This document shows positions 52,021 to 61,265 of a DNA stretch of 64,000 nt, piece after piece. A model generated the notes under the pieces. It did not search any database. It saw only the letters and a list, made by a program, of their open reading frames with translations, and was not told where the DNA came from. The DNA is from Leptospiraceae bacterium (GTDB lineage: Bacteria > Spirochaetota > Leptospiria > Leptospirales > Leptospiraceae), in assembly GCA_024233875.1 (NCBI GenBank), contig JACKPB010000014.1, positions 1 through 64,000 of the forward strand, written 5' to 3'. The first letter of the stretch is position 1. Every line of letters begins with the position of its first letter. The position numbers and the translations under genes are program-made.

Positions 52021-52728
52021 TTAAATTCCACTTCCATCTATAAAATTTTGCAATTCTTCTCGATTGTAAGGGTCTCTGTCTATTTTGTGATCAGTCTTAT
52101 TGGACAAGTCTACCAGATCCTGCTGAAGGGTATCGACTCTCTCGAGGAGGATTGAGAAGACCCGTGTGATAGGATCAGGTAGTTCGGAGTGGTTGAGTAG
52201 GTTGGTATCATTGAATGGTTTTGTGGAAAGATTTTTTACTACTCTTCCCGGAATCCCGACTACAGTACAGTTTTCGGGAACATCACGCATGACTACAGAA
52301 CCGGCTCCGATACGAACATTGCTCTGGATTGTGATGTTTCCGAGTACCTTGGCTCCGGCTCCTACAACTACATTTTCTTTGAGAGTAGGATGTCGCTTCC
52401 CGGATTCTTTTCCTGTACCACCTAGAGTTACATTTTGATAGATCAGGCAACCTTTTCCGATGATAGCAGTTTCTCCAATGACGACTCCTGTTCCGTGGTC
52501 AATTAGAATCCCATTTGCAATTTGAGCTCCCGGGTGAATATCAATTCCTGTCAAAAATCTGGACCAATAATTGATGATTCGGGGAAGAAGGGGAATTTTC
52601 CAGAGGAATAATCTGTGGGCAATTTTGTGCAAAAAAAGTGCATGGAGACCCGGATAGCATAGGGCAATCTCTAAGAAAGATTTTGCCGCCGGGTCGTGTT
52701 CTTTAATAAATTTTATATTGTCAAACAT
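52021..52728 (-). CDS. cysE: serine O-acetyltransferase
   Basis: CysE makes O-acetylserine from serine and acetyl-CoA, the first step in cysteine synthesis. The 235-residue product has the N-terminal helical part and a left-handed beta-helix of hexapeptide repeats. Signatures are DIHPGAQIANGILIDHGTGV and VTLGGTGKESGKRHP, with the catalytic His in DHGTGVVIGE. The segment NVRIGAGSVVMRDVPENC closes the helix. The C-terminal 40 residues are an extension. The gene follows the MCP gene on the same strand after dispersed spacing and is probably a separate unit. Confidence 0.94.
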   Translation of the reverse strand: MFDNIKFIKEHDPAAKSFLEIALCYPGLHALFLHKIAHRLFLWKIPLLPRIINYWSRFLTGIDIHPGAQIANGILIDHGTGVVIGETAIIGKGCLIYQNVTLGGTGKESGKRHPTLKENVVVGAGAKVLGNITIQSNVRIGAGSVVMRDVPENCTVVGIPGRVVKNLSTKPFNDTNLLNHSELPDPITRVFSILLERVDTLQQDLVDLSNKTDHKIDRDPYNREELQNFIDGSGI

Positions 52729-52764
52729 GGAAGTCGGAAATGTGGAATCTTCCGGTATCCCTCC

Positions 52765-54567
52765 TTAGGATAACTTGAATACTGAAACTAGACTGCTAAG
52801 TTTTTCTGATTGTGTTGCGAGTTCTGAAGTGGATGCTGCCATCTCTTCAGAAGAAGAAGCTGTGTTCTGAGCTACAGAATTTACCTGCTCTATAGCATTG
52901 GATATTTCTTTTGAAGAAAGTCTCATTTCGTTGGTCGCTCTGGATATAGACTGAGCCATTTGAGAGAGGGTAGTGACAGATTTGAGAACTTTGTTGTTTC
53001 CCGCACTCTGCATCTTGGTCGCACTGGAGATTTGATCTGAAAGTTGAGCGGCTTCGGAAGACTTTTGTAAGATTTTGTTTAGAGACTCCACTACCTGACC
53101 AACAATGATCTTTCCGTCATTGACCTTATTGATACTATCAGTGATCAACTCTGCGATTTCCCGGGTAGCCTTTTGAGATCTTGCGGCAAGTTTGGAGATT
53201 TCTTCTGCTACGACCGCAAAACCACGACCGGACTCACCCGCTCTTGCCGCCTCAATAGCTGCATTGAGAGCGAGGAGGTTAGTTTGTTCGGAGATGTCGT
53301 TGATGACATTGATGATATCAGAAATCTGCTCGGAACTTTCTTCGATAGCCGCCATTCTCTTGACGGTTTCATTGACTTTGAGCTGACCTTCTTTGGCCTC
53401 CGCCAGAGCGGATTGAGATCCTTCGTTTACCGAGCGGGCTGTTTCTGTGATTTGAGTGATGGATTTGGAAAGTTCGTTCATGGATTTATTGGTTTCGATG
53501 ACTTCTTTTTCCTGATCTCTTGCACTTTCGGAAACATAAGCGATCGATTCTGAAATCTCTGTCACAGCTGATGCGGTTTGTTCGAGTGAAGATGCCTGGT
53601 TGGTGGCACCATCTGCCAGATTGCGTGAGGTAGCAGATAGTTCTTCGGCTGAAGATGCGAGATGGTCGGAGGTGTTTCCGATCTCTTTTATAATCTTTCG
53701 GATGGTGTCATTTGCTTTTCCGAGAGCGCGAAGCATCCTGCCGATTTCATCATCACTATCATTTTTAATATTTTGGGTTAGGTCTCCATTGGAGAAATTA
53801 TTGGCAATGTCTTCTGCCTGTCGGATGGGATTGGCAATCCTACGAATCATGAGTGTGGTGACAAGAACTACAACGATGAGTGAAAGAGCATAACCAATCC
53901 ACAGGATGACTTTGGTACTACCGGAGAGATTTGCTAATTTTTCCTGAACCAATCGATTTCCCAAGGAGAAGGTGGCTGTGAGGTTATTGAAATGATGATT
54001 TAGATCGATCTGTACAAGTCGTTTTTCTTTGGAAATTGAGTCAATCTCTCTGCTTATCTGAAGTCTTCGCAAATCGCCTGTGCCCGGTTGGAAGTACTCA
54101 TCCATAAGAGTTTTTACCGATTGAGTGAATCCATCTAAGTCTTTGATTACCTTAGCGATTTTGTCGAGAGTGATGTGAGGAGGTTCCATTTTTCTCAGCT
54201 CTGAATCCATAGATGCGATTTCATCATAATCATCTTTAGATTTAGATAAATATTCTTTGATTTCGATGAGAAGAGCATTGGCTTCTTTTTGAGCTTTGAG
54301 TGCATTTTCGATAGATTCAGTAAATTCAGCTTTGGAATCAGACTTAGATGCTCTTAAGGTTTGATGCCAGGAATCTGATTCGATGTACTTAATTTTGGTG
54401 AGGTTTTCCTGGACTCTGGACATGAATCTCGATAGTGAATTGAATTCAGAATCTATCATCATCAAACCCATTGTTCCCAGAGCCGCCATCATAAAACTCA
54501 ATACTTGGAAAATACCTACTGAGAGGATTATCTTTCCTTTAACACTCAGATTCTTCAAATTAAGCAT
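52765..54567 (-). CDS. methyl-accepting chemotaxis protein
   Basis: The 600-residue chemoreceptor has a membrane helix at about 12-35, a helical periplasmic sensor of about 180 residues, and a second helix near 218-240. A HAMP domain follows (RRIANPIRQAEDIANNFSNG). The signalling domain has the hairpin tip sequence ISEQTNLLALNAAIEAARAG and ESGRGFAVVAEEISKLA, which binds CheA and CheW. Ala/Ser/Glu-rich flanks provide methylation sites. There is no CheR-binding pentapeptide at the C-terminus. No che genes are nearby. The ligand is unknown. Confidence 0.94.
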   Translation of the reverse strand: MLNLKNLSVKGKIILSVGIFQVLSFMMAALGTMGLMMIDSEFNSLSRFMSRVQENLTKIKYIESDSWHQTLRASKSDSKAEFTESIENALKAQKEANALLIEIKEYLSKSKDDYDEIASMDSELRKMEPPHITLDKIAKVIKDLDGFTQSVKTLMDEYFQPGTGDLRRLQISREIDSISKEKRLVQIDLNHHFNNLTATFSLGNRLVQEKLANLSGSTKVILWIGYALSLIVVVLVTTLMIRRIANPIRQAEDIANNFSNGDLTQNIKNDSDDEIGRMLRALGKANDTIRKIIKEIGNTSDHLASSAEELSATSRNLADGATNQASSLEQTASAVTEISESIAYVSESARDQEKEVIETNKSMNELSKSITQITETARSVNEGSQSALAEAKEGQLKVNETVKRMAAIEESSEQISDIINVINDISEQTNLLALNAAIEAARAGESGRGFAVVAEEISKLAARSQKATREIAELITDSINKVNDGKIIVGQVVESLNKILQKSSEAAQLSDQISSATKMQSAGNNKVLKSVTTLSQMAQSISRATNEMRLSSKEISNAIEQVNSVAQNTASSSEEMAASTSELATQSEKLSSLVSVFKLS

Positions 54568-54671
54568 AATATACCTATCGATCTCTCTATTCTATTTGTT
54601 TATAAAAAAGACTTGAAACGGGAAATTTCAAGATTCTTGACTAATTATTAAAGAATATAAATATTGCACAA

Positions 54672-55655
54672 GTGAAAAGTACCCTTTCCGTCCATATTTT
54701 TTTGTTTGGAGCTACCTTCCTTACATTAACTCTCAAAGAGAGAACATTGGAGCTAATAGGCGTCTCGGTACAATTCCTGTATGCCCTTTTATTCAATGAT
54801 GTTTCCTCCGAGTCTATCACCTTAGTTGGAAATTACTACTCTGAAATTTTAGCCCATTTCAATACTGAAGTCTATTACTCGATTCCACTCCTTCTCATCC
54901 TTCTGGCTCATGAAATGGGTCACTATCTACCCGCCAGGTACTACGGTATACGTGCCACTCTTCCTTTTTTCATACCGATGCCCATCGGACCTATAGGCAC
55001 TATGGGTGCGGTCATACGTATAGAAGAACCTATACCGGATAAGAAGAAATTGTTTGATATTGGGGTCGGCGGTCCTCTCATGAGTTTTTTACTCTCGATT
55101 CCCTGTTGGATCATTGGTGTGTACTATTCTGATGTGATCAACGTTAAGGACTATATGGATTCCGTTCCTATGGATAGAAGTCTCGTTTTCGGTGATAGTC
55201 TTTTCACGTATTGGTCAGTACAATTATTACACGGACCCATGGACATGAAAACGCACAATCTCCTCATTCATCCACTGGCTCAAGCAGGTTGGGTAGGTTT
55301 TTTCGTAACTGCTATCAATCTCTTTCCATTCGGGCAATTGGATGGTGGGCATGTGATCTATTCCTTATTCGGTGAGAAGTACAGAGAATGGATCTACTAT
55401 CTCTTTCTCTGCTTCCTTTTCCTTGGATTGGTGAACTTCAATTGGGTGATTTGGGGATTCATCATATACTTTTTGATCAAAATTGAACATCCGTATGTCC
55501 CTGATTCATTTGATGGATTGGATAGAATTCGGAAATCTCTTGGATTTTTCATGCTCTTTGCCCTTCTCTTTATTTTTGTTCCTATTCCGATGACAACTCT
55601 GAGCGAAATGAATCAACCTACGCTTCTGGAAGATATATTTCGAGTGTTCTTATAG
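54672..55655 (+). CDS. site-2 protease family (M50) membrane peptidase
   Basis: The 327-residue protein has about six or seven membrane segments. The zinc motif is LLAHEMGHYLPARYYG (His80, Glu81, His84) and the third ligand is in NLFPFGQLDGGH. Both are diagnostic of S2P-type intramembrane peptidases. IPMPIGPIGTMGAVIRI is a typical family segment after the first motif. There is no PDZ domain, unlike RseP. The start is GTG at 54672 without a strong ribosome binding site. An enoyl-CoA hydratase gene follows after 8 bases, so they form an operon. Confidence 0.92.
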   Translation: MKSTLSVHIFLFGATFLTLTLKERTLELIGVSVQFLYALLFNDVSSESITLVGNYYSEILAHFNTEVYYSIPLLLILLAHEMGHYLPARYYGIRATLPFFIPMPIGPIGTMGAVIRIEEPIPDKKKLFDIGVGGPLMSFLLSIPCWIIGVYYSDVINVKDYMDSVPMDRSLVFGDSLFTYWSVQLLHGPMDMKTHNLLIHPLAQAGWVGFFVTAINLFPFGQLDGGHVIYSLFGEKYREWIYYLFLCFLFLGLVNFNWVIWGFIIYFLIKIEHPYVPDSFDGLDRIRKSLGFFMLFALLFIFVPIPMTTLSEMNQPTLLEDIFRVFL

Positions 55656-55663
55656 AGGATTTT

Positions 55664-56437
55664 ATGAATCTCAAATTTCAAATTACTAATTCTTTGGCAT
55701 CCATCCAATTCATGCGAAAAGAAAAGGCCAATTCTCTGAGTCGTGCTCTGATGAATGAGTTTCACGACATTGTTTTGAAAGCAAAGGACAATCAGGAGAT
55801 TCGGTGTCTTACGATAAGTGGAGAAGGAGAGAAAGTTTTCTCTGCCGGTGCGGATTTGGAAGAGCGGAAAGGGATGAGTTTTGAAGAGGTTCTTCAGTTT
55901 TTGGATCAGTTTCGGGAAACCCTGAAACTCCTGGAAGATTTTCCTGTTCCTACTGTTGCTATCCTGAATGGCTCTGCTTTCGGGGGTGGTTTGGAGATAG
56001 CTCTAGCCTGTGACATCCGTCTTATGAAAGAATCAGCCTTGATCGGGCTCACGGAGACCAAACTGGGAATCATACCCGGAGCGGGAGGTACTCAGAGATT
56101 GAGTCGATTGGTTGGCCCTTCCCGGGCTAAGGATTTGATATTCCGTGCCGCGAAAATCAAATCCTCCCAAGCAAAGGAATATGGAATCGTGACTCATGTC
56201 TTTGGAGAGGAAGGGTTCAGCGGACAGGTAGATGCCTATCTCGGAGAAATTCTCAGCAGCGCTCCCATTGCCTTGCGTTTGGCGAAACGAGCCATCAAAG
56301 AAGGGTTGGAATTGTCTCTGGAGGAAGGATTGGATAAAGAACGTAGTTTTTATTTACAAACTCTCAACACTAAAGATAGATTGGAAGCTTTGCAGGCCTT
56401 TCAGGAAAAAAGACCTCCTGTCTTCCGAGGAGAATGA
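55664..56437 (+). CDS. enoyl-CoA hydratase/isomerase family protein
   Basis: The 257-residue product has the crotonase fold. The oxyanion segments are FSAGADLEERKGM and LNGSAFGGGLEIALACD, and the active-site glutamate region is GLTETKLGIIPGAGGTQRL. This pattern fits enoyl-CoA hydratases of fatty-acid beta-oxidation or related pathways. The C-terminal helix LRLAKRAIKEGLELSLEEG is also standard. It lies between an M50 peptidase gene and dcd, and its stop overlaps the dcd start by 4 bases. The exact acyl-CoA substrate cannot be assigned. Confidence 0.92.
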   Translation: MNLKFQITNSLASIQFMRKEKANSLSRALMNEFHDIVLKAKDNQEIRCLTISGEGEKVFSAGADLEERKGMSFEEVLQFLDQFRETLKLLEDFPVPTVAILNGSAFGGGLEIALACDIRLMKESALIGLTETKLGIIPGAGGTQRLSRLVGPSRAKDLIFRAAKIKSSQAKEYGIVTHVFGEEGFSGQVDAYLGEILSSAPIALRLAKRAIKEGLELSLEEGLDKERSFYLQTLNTKDRLEALQAFQEKRPPVFRGE

Positions 56438-56970
56438 ATATGATACTCACCGGGAAAGAAATTGAAAAAAGAAGAAAAGAAGGCAAAATCCTCATTGAGC
56501 CCTTTGACGACAATCTTTTGAATCCGAATTCTTATAATTTACGTCTATTTCATGAACTTTTGGTCTATAAAAACTTTCCCCTGGATATGAAAAAACCGGC
56601 GGAGACTGAGAAAATCATTATCCCCGAATCGGGCTATCAGCTTCAACCCGGGATTCTTTATCTCGGTCGAACTCTGGAATTCACCGAAACGCATGATTTT
56701 GTACCCATGTTGGAGGGAAGATCCTCGATCGGAAGGCTGGGAATGTATGTGCATGTCACTGCCGGGTTTGGGGATGTGGGCTTCAAAGGCTTCTGGACAC
56801 TCGAAATCTCTGTGATCCATCCTTTGATTGTGTATCCGGGAGTTCAAATCTGTCAGATTTTTTATCATACCGTCCAGGGAGAGGTGGAAGAATACAAATC
56901 CGGGAAGTACCAGGGAAATCAGGGAATTCAACCTTCCCTTTTGTACAAAGATTTCCTTTCAGAAAAATAA
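56434..56970 (+). CDS. dcd: dCTP deaminase
   Basis: The enzyme converts dCTP to dUTP in the cytoplasm, feeding dTTP synthesis. The 178-residue product has the trimer motifs LEGRSSIGRLGMYVHVTAG and GDVGFKGFWTLEI, with the catalytic Glu in the latter, and PNSYNLRL near the N-terminus. The frame starts at ATG 56434 (overlapping the upstream stop as ATGA); ATG at 56440, giving MILTGKEI, is the start more usual for the family. The same window carries tmk for the next steps of the pathway. Confidence 0.94.
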   Translation: MNMILTGKEIEKRRKEGKILIEPFDDNLLNPNSYNLRLFHELLVYKNFPLDMKKPAETEKIIIPESGYQLQPGILYLGRTLEFTETHDFVPMLEGRSSIGRLGMYVHVTAGFGDVGFKGFWTLEISVIHPLIVYPGVQICQIFYHTVQGEVEEYKSGKYQGNQGIQPSLLYKDFLSEK

Positions 56971-57045
56971 GGCAGAAAGTTTTTTTTCATAGGAAAATAT
57001 TGGCTAAAAGATAAGATGAATTATCTATAGAACAAGGTTGTAAAA

Positions 57046-58476
57046 ATGAAGATCCTACATACTGCCGCTGAATTCTTCCCTTATATCAAAGTGGGGGGCT
57101 TATCCGATATGCTGGCTTCACTTAGTAAATATCAGTCCAAAAACAATGAAGTACATATTGCGCTCCCGCTCCTGGAATCTATTCGTCCCGAACTAAAATT
57201 CTTAAAAACAGAGATCCCATGCATAGCAGATGAACTCAGGTACAATACAGATGCCTGCAAAGTTCTTGAAAAATCAAAATTTAGAAAAGTAAAGCACGGC
57301 AAGATCAATCTATACTTCTTTGATTCCCCTCTATTCAGTCGTTATGATAAGATTTATGGAAATACAGATGAATTGTATAGTTTTGCTATCTTTTCCTATG
57401 CCTGCTATTATTTGGGGATTCACCTCGATGTGGATGTGGTTCATTCCCACGATTGGCACACTTCACTCGTATCGGTGATCAATAATACCCGATATCCGGG
57501 AAAGCCAACTGTGTTTACCATTCACAATCTCGCCTTTCAGGGAGATCATCCCTTTTGGATGACCAGTTTTCTCCGTACAGATCCCTTTCACATCCCTCTC
57601 GAAAGTATCGCGAACTATGAAAAAGTGAATTATATGAAGGGCGCCCTCCAGTACACTCAGGAGATCACTACTGTGAGTAGAGGGTATCGGGATGAAATCC
57701 TGCACGAACCCCAGGGACTTTTTCTCTCCTGGATTTTGAATCAGAGGATCGATTCCTTCACGGGCATCATGAATGGTGTGGATGAGAAAGAATGGAATCC
57801 CAAATCCGATAAAAAAATCTATAAGAATTATACACTCAAAACAGTAGAAAAGGGAAAACGGGAAAATAAAGAAGCTCTCTACAAAGAATTTGGTCTGCCG
57901 GTTGATCCCGAGCGCCCTCTAATCGGAATGGTGAGTAGATTGACCCACCAAAAAGGGTTTGAAACCTTCCTCAATGCATTTCTAGCCCGATGGAATCTTC
58001 CTTTTTTCTATTTCATTCTGGGAACAGGGGACAAGGAACTGGAAGGTCGGTTTTTCCATGAGTCTCATTTTTCCAATCACAGGCTCTTTTTCTATAAGGG
58101 CTTTGATGAAACTCTTGCCCGAAAGATTGAAGCCGCTTCCGATTTTTTTCTCATGCCCTCACTCTTTGAGCCCTGTGGTTTGAATCAAATGTACAGCCAG
58201 GTCTACGGAACAGTTCCCATTGTTTCTCGAGTTGGAGGTTTGAAAGACTCTGTTCGGGAAGATCCGGATTTGAATTTCTCTACCGGCTTGGTCTTTGAAC
58301 CGGGACAGGATCATTCCTTAGCCTTTGCTTTGGATCGTGCTAGTACTTTGTACTACAACAAGGATGGCTTACATAAGGTCAGATCCAATATCATGAACTT
58401 AGATTGGAGTTGGAAGAATAGTGAAATGGAATACCATAGAATTTATGAAAAGGCAATTTCTAAAAAACTAATATAA
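57046..58476 (+). CDS. glgA: glycogen synthase (GT5)
   Basis: GlgA extends alpha-1,4-glucan with ADP-glucose. The 476-residue product has the family's N-terminal substrate loop AEFFPYIKVGGLSDMLASL (usually KxGGLxD), VVHSHDWHTSLV, FTIHNLAFQG, and the C-terminal nucleotide site MPSLFEPCGLNQMYSQVYG followed by VGGLKDSV. The length matches GT5 enzymes. A TrkA-type gene follows after 9 bases on the same strand. No other glycogen gene is in the window, so the pathway context is not visible. Confidence 0.94.
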   Translation: MKILHTAAEFFPYIKVGGLSDMLASLSKYQSKNNEVHIALPLLESIRPELKFLKTEIPCIADELRYNTDACKVLEKSKFRKVKHGKINLYFFDSPLFSRYDKIYGNTDELYSFAIFSYACYYLGIHLDVDVVHSHDWHTSLVSVINNTRYPGKPTVFTIHNLAFQGDHPFWMTSFLRTDPFHIPLESIANYEKVNYMKGALQYTQEITTVSRGYRDEILHEPQGLFLSWILNQRIDSFTGIMNGVDEKEWNPKSDKKIYKNYTLKTVEKGKRENKEALYKEFGLPVDPERPLIGMVSRLTHQKGFETFLNAFLARWNLPFFYFILGTGDKELEGRFFHESHFSNHRLFFYKGFDETLARKIEAASDFFLMPSLFEPCGLNQMYSQVYGTVPIVSRVGGLKDSVREDPDLNFSTGLVFEPGQDHSLAFALDRASTLYYNKDGLHKVRSNIMNLDWSWKNSEMEYHRIYEKAISKKLI

Positions 58477-58485
58477 ATCAATTCC

Positions 58486-59184
58486 ATGAATGAAAAAAAA
58501 ATAGCTGTCATCGGTTTGGGGGGATTTGGCAAAGAATTGGTCAAATGCCTCCACGAGGAGCAACATGAGGTCATGGCTATCGATGTCAATAAAGATCTCA
58601 TTGAGGACATCAAAGAAGATTGTACGAATGCTGTCTGCCTCGATGCAACAGACGAAAATGTAATGAAAGCTCAGGGCTTGAATGAATTTGACTTTGTTAT
58701 CCTGGCAGTGGCTGATGATTTCGAAACTCTCATCATCACAGCCGATATTTTGAAGCGAATCGGTGTCAAAGAAATCATAGCCCGATATCAGACTGAACTC
58801 CACGTCAGAATCTTAAAAATGCTTGGGATTACCCATATTTTCAATCCGGAAGAGAAAGCCGCAAAGAACATGGCAGAGATGTTCAGTCACTCTAACATGC
58901 GTGGCTCCACAATCATTACGGAAGAATTTCGAATTGCCGAGCTCATAGTTCCTAAAAATTTCGTCGGAAAAACTCTCGGAGAAGTCAAACTAAAAGAGAA
59001 GTACAAACTATTGCTTATCACCATAAAAAGATCCAAACCAAATCCATTGGCAAAGCGGAAGGGAGACCAGCCTATAGAGGAATCTATAGGAATTCCTAGT
59101 TTGCACACTCAGTTTCGAAACAATGATGTGATGGTAGTTTTCGGAGCGCATGATGATGTTGAAAAGTTTCTGACGACTTTCTGA
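58486..59184 (+). CDS. TrkA/KtrA-type potassium channel regulatory subunit
   Basis: The 232-residue cytoplasmic protein has an RCK_N Rossmann domain (IAVIGLGGFGKELVKCL, VMAIDVNKDLIEDI and AVCLDATDENVM) and an RCK_C domain in the second half (KNFVGKTLGEVKLKEKY to NDVMVVFGAHDDVEKFL). Such proteins bind NAD(H) or ATP and gate a TrkH/KtrB membrane subunit. The membrane partner is not in this window. It follows glgA by 9 bases, which implies co-transcription without an obvious functional link. Confidence 0.92.
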   Translation: MNEKKIAVIGLGGFGKELVKCLHEEQHEVMAIDVNKDLIEDIKEDCTNAVCLDATDENVMKAQGLNEFDFVILAVADDFETLIITADILKRIGVKEIIARYQTELHVRILKMLGITHIFNPEEKAAKNMAEMFSHSNMRGSTIITEEFRIAELIVPKNFVGKTLGEVKLKEKYKLLLITIKRSKPNPLAKRKGDQPIEESIGIPSLHTQFRNNDVMVVFGAHDDVEKFLTTF

Positions 59185-59301
59185 TTTCTTCTTCAGATTG
59201 ATAGTTTCCTTGTGAGATTTTTCAGTTAAAAAAAATTAGTTAAATTAATGAAATTGGAAGGACCAGGGAATGGGATTTCCTTTTCTTATTTAGAGGATTT
59301 T

Positions 59302-60057
59302 ATGAATTTTCATAGATTATTTAAGTTCTTTCCTGTTGTAGCTGTCGCTCTTGGCCTGAGTGCCGATGATCTTTATCTAGGTCAAACCCCGGAAAAATAC
59401 CTCATGGGGGACTACAATGGGGGAAAGGTACACAAAGTTTTTGTGAATAAGATAGAAAAAAGTAGTTTTCGGATGAGACCGGATGTAATGGCTGCGTTTC
59501 AGAAAATGATTGAAGCGTATGACAAAGATCGAAAAGGAAAATCAAATGAGCATATTTTCGTTCGATCGGGATTCAGAAGTTATGCTGATCAAAAGTACAT
59601 CTGGGAAACAAAATTCACAGGCAAAAGAAAGATGAGAGAATCTGTTGAAGGAAAGAAGCCGGAAGAGATTGTATCACTGATACTCCAATACTCCAGTGCT
59701 CCGGGGACTTCACGCCACCATTGGGGAACTGACATAGATATCAATTCCTTTGATAATACCTACTTTGAGAAGGGGGGCAAGGGTGAATTTCTCTACTCCT
59801 GGCTCCAGGAAAATGCTTCCAAATTTGGTTTTTGTCAACCTTATAATGAGTATTCCAAAAGAGGTGAAAAAGGCTACTACCTAGAAAGATGGCATTGGTC
59901 TTATAAGCCTGTGTCTTCCAAGCTTGAAAAAGAATGGCAAAAAGCTTATCAGAGTAAAAAAATTATTATCAAAGGAAAGTTTATGGGATCCAATACAATG
60001 TCTGATGATCTTCCACTAACTTATGTTACTTCAGTCAATACTGATTGTAAGGAATAA
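59302..60057 (+). CDS. VanY-type D-Ala-D-Ala carboxypeptidase family protein
   Basis: The open frame begins at 59248, but ATG at 59302 follows GAGG and gives a signal peptide (MNFHRLFKFFPVVAVALGLSA), so I prefer it. The zinc-peptidase (M15B) motifs are FVRSGFRSYADQKYIW, the SxHxxGxxxD-type TSRHHWGTDIDI, and LERWHWSYKP with Glu and His. These enzymes trim stem peptides of peptidoglycan in the periplasm. The mature domain of about 230 residues is normal. The GDT1-like gene begins 2 bases after its stop, so they are co-transcribed. Confidence 0.9.
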   Translation: MNFHRLFKFFPVVAVALGLSADDLYLGQTPEKYLMGDYNGGKVHKVFVNKIEKSSFRMRPDVMAAFQKMIEAYDKDRKGKSNEHIFVRSGFRSYADQKYIWETKFTGKRKMRESVEGKKPEEIVSLILQYSSAPGTSRHHWGTDIDINSFDNTYFEKGGKGEFLYSWLQENASKFGFCQPYNEYSKRGEKGYYLERWHWSYKPVSSKLEKEWQKAYQSKKIIIKGKFMGSNTMSDDLPLTYVTSVNTDCKE

Positions 60058-60059
60058 AT

Positions 60060-60341
60060 TTGGATATCAGATTATTTCTCACGACTTTTCTTACTATATT
60101 TTTAGCCGAACTCGGAGACAAGACTCAATTGGCTACTATGGGTCTCTCCGCTTCCGGTGATTCAAAATGGACAGTCTTTTTGGCATCTGCCTCTGCTCTG
60201 ACTCTCAGTTCCGGACTGGGGGTCCTGGCAGGATCTGTCCTCAGTAAATACATTCATCCTGATTTATTACAAAAATTGTCTGGAATTTTGTTTCTGGGTT
60301 TGGGAGCTTTTCTGAGCTATAGGGCTTTTTGGGGAAAATAG
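60060..60341 (+). CDS. half-size GDT1/TMEM165 (UPF0016) membrane protein
   Basis: The product has 93 residues with three hydrophobic segments. It carries one copy of the family motif ExGDKT (FLAELGDKTQLAT near residue 16). Full-length members have two such repeats in one chain, so this looks like a single-repeat form that would have to dimerise. The family exports Mn2+ or exchanges Ca2+/H+. The start is TTG at 60060 with AAGGA upstream. The frame starts 2 bases after the VanY-type gene and its end converges on the barstar gene with 3 bases between. Confidence 0.87.
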   Translation: MDIRLFLTTFLTIFLAELGDKTQLATMGLSASGDSKWTVFLASASALTLSSGLGVLAGSVLSKYIHPDLLQKLSGILFLGLGAFLSYRAFWGK

Positions 60342-60344
60342 CTC

Positions 60345-60611
60345 TCAGTTGGTTCGAAAATGAAATTCCCCTTCTTCAGTTGCATATTCTTCAAATACTT
60401 TACGAATTAGTTTAATATCTGTACCTAATTTCTTCACTGTAGATTTGTAATCCAACCATTCTACCGAGCAGGGGAGATCCATTTCGGTTAGGCAGTCATA
60501 GAGTGCGTCCAGGTTGTAACCGTAAGATTCGGGAAATTCGAGAGTTTTTAAGAGAATGTTGTGCACTTCGTGAATTGTGCCGGCTGATTCTGTAATCAAT
60601 TGATAGGACAT
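60345..60611 (-). CDS. barstar-like ribonuclease inhibitor
   Basis: The 88-residue cytoplasmic protein matches barstar over its core: FPESYGYNLDALYDCL, where Asp35 and Asp39 fall at the same positions as the barnase-binding aspartates of Bacillus barstar, with Tyr38 in place of Trp38. The acidic helix that follows (KVFEEYATEEGEF) fits too. It is encoded 5 bases downstream of a barnase homologue on the same strand. Its job is presumably to protect the producing cell from that ribonuclease before export. Confidence 0.9.
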   Translation of the reverse strand: MSYQLITESAGTIHEVHNILLKTLEFPESYGYNLDALYDCLTEMDLPCSVEWLDYKSTVKKLGTDIKLIRKVFEEYATEEGEFHFRTN

Positions 60612-60616
60612 GAATT

Positions 60617-61033
60617 TTATCTAACTTCCTGAAATGTTTTGTAGTGATCTTCCGTTTTAAAGATGTGGATTTCTTTCTTGGTTCTATCCAGACAGTAGAC
60701 GATTCGCCTTCCACCTCTCCGTCCTCCCTGATAGTCGATGTCAGCCTCTATCCATTTGGTACTTTTTCCACATTGATGAACCGGGAGCTTTTTTTCACGG
60801 TTTCCAAATCGATCTCCACCAATACTCATGCCGGGTAGAACTTTGTGGAGATTCCCCCGGGAAGGAATCCAACCTTTTGATTTGGCTTCTTTCTTGGTGA
60901 TATAAAAATCAGGAAGAGTTTTGTGGATTTTTAAGTATTCCGATACGGATTGAAAACTAGAGTCGGGCTTCTCCGCAAATAAGGGAGATAGCAGTGAAAT
61001 CAGTATTGTACTAAAGAGTAGGGCTTTCATCAT
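60617..61033 (-). CDS. secreted barnase-family ribonuclease
   Basis: The 138-residue product has a signal peptide (MMKALLFSTILISLLSPLFA) and a mature domain close to Bacillus barnase throughout. Corresponding segments include LPDFYITKKEAKSKGW, MSIGGDRFGNREKKLP and FKTEDHYKTF. All main catalytic residues are kept: Lys47 (barnase Lys27), Glu96 (Glu73), Arg106 (Arg83), Arg110 (Arg87) and His130 (His102). Two cysteines (VHQCGKS and VYCLDR) are absent from barnase and could form a disulfide. It should be an active guanyl-preferring RNase that is exported, with the barstar gene directly downstream. Confidence 0.93.
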   Translation of the reverse strand: MMKALLFSTILISLLSPLFAEKPDSSFQSVSEYLKIHKTLPDFYITKKEAKSKGWIPSRGNLHKVLPGMSIGGDRFGNREKKLPVHQCGKSTKWIEADIDYQGGRRGGRRIVYCLDRTKKEIHIFKTEDHYKTFQEVR

Positions 61034-61265
61034 CTAAAATAATTCCGTAGAATTAATTCAAAAAATTCATTTTGCATTTTGCAATGAAAATTTAATGATT
61101 TTAAAAAAAAATCATACCTGAAGCATGGAATAGCCCTCTCTCCTATCTTTGTGCGGAATGCATTTGCAACTTTGCTTTGATTTTTTATTCTTTTTTCCGT
61201 TTGCTGGGGGGCTGTTCAACTTTCCATTGCATCTTTTTCTGATCGAAGGATTTTTTTCTATTACC

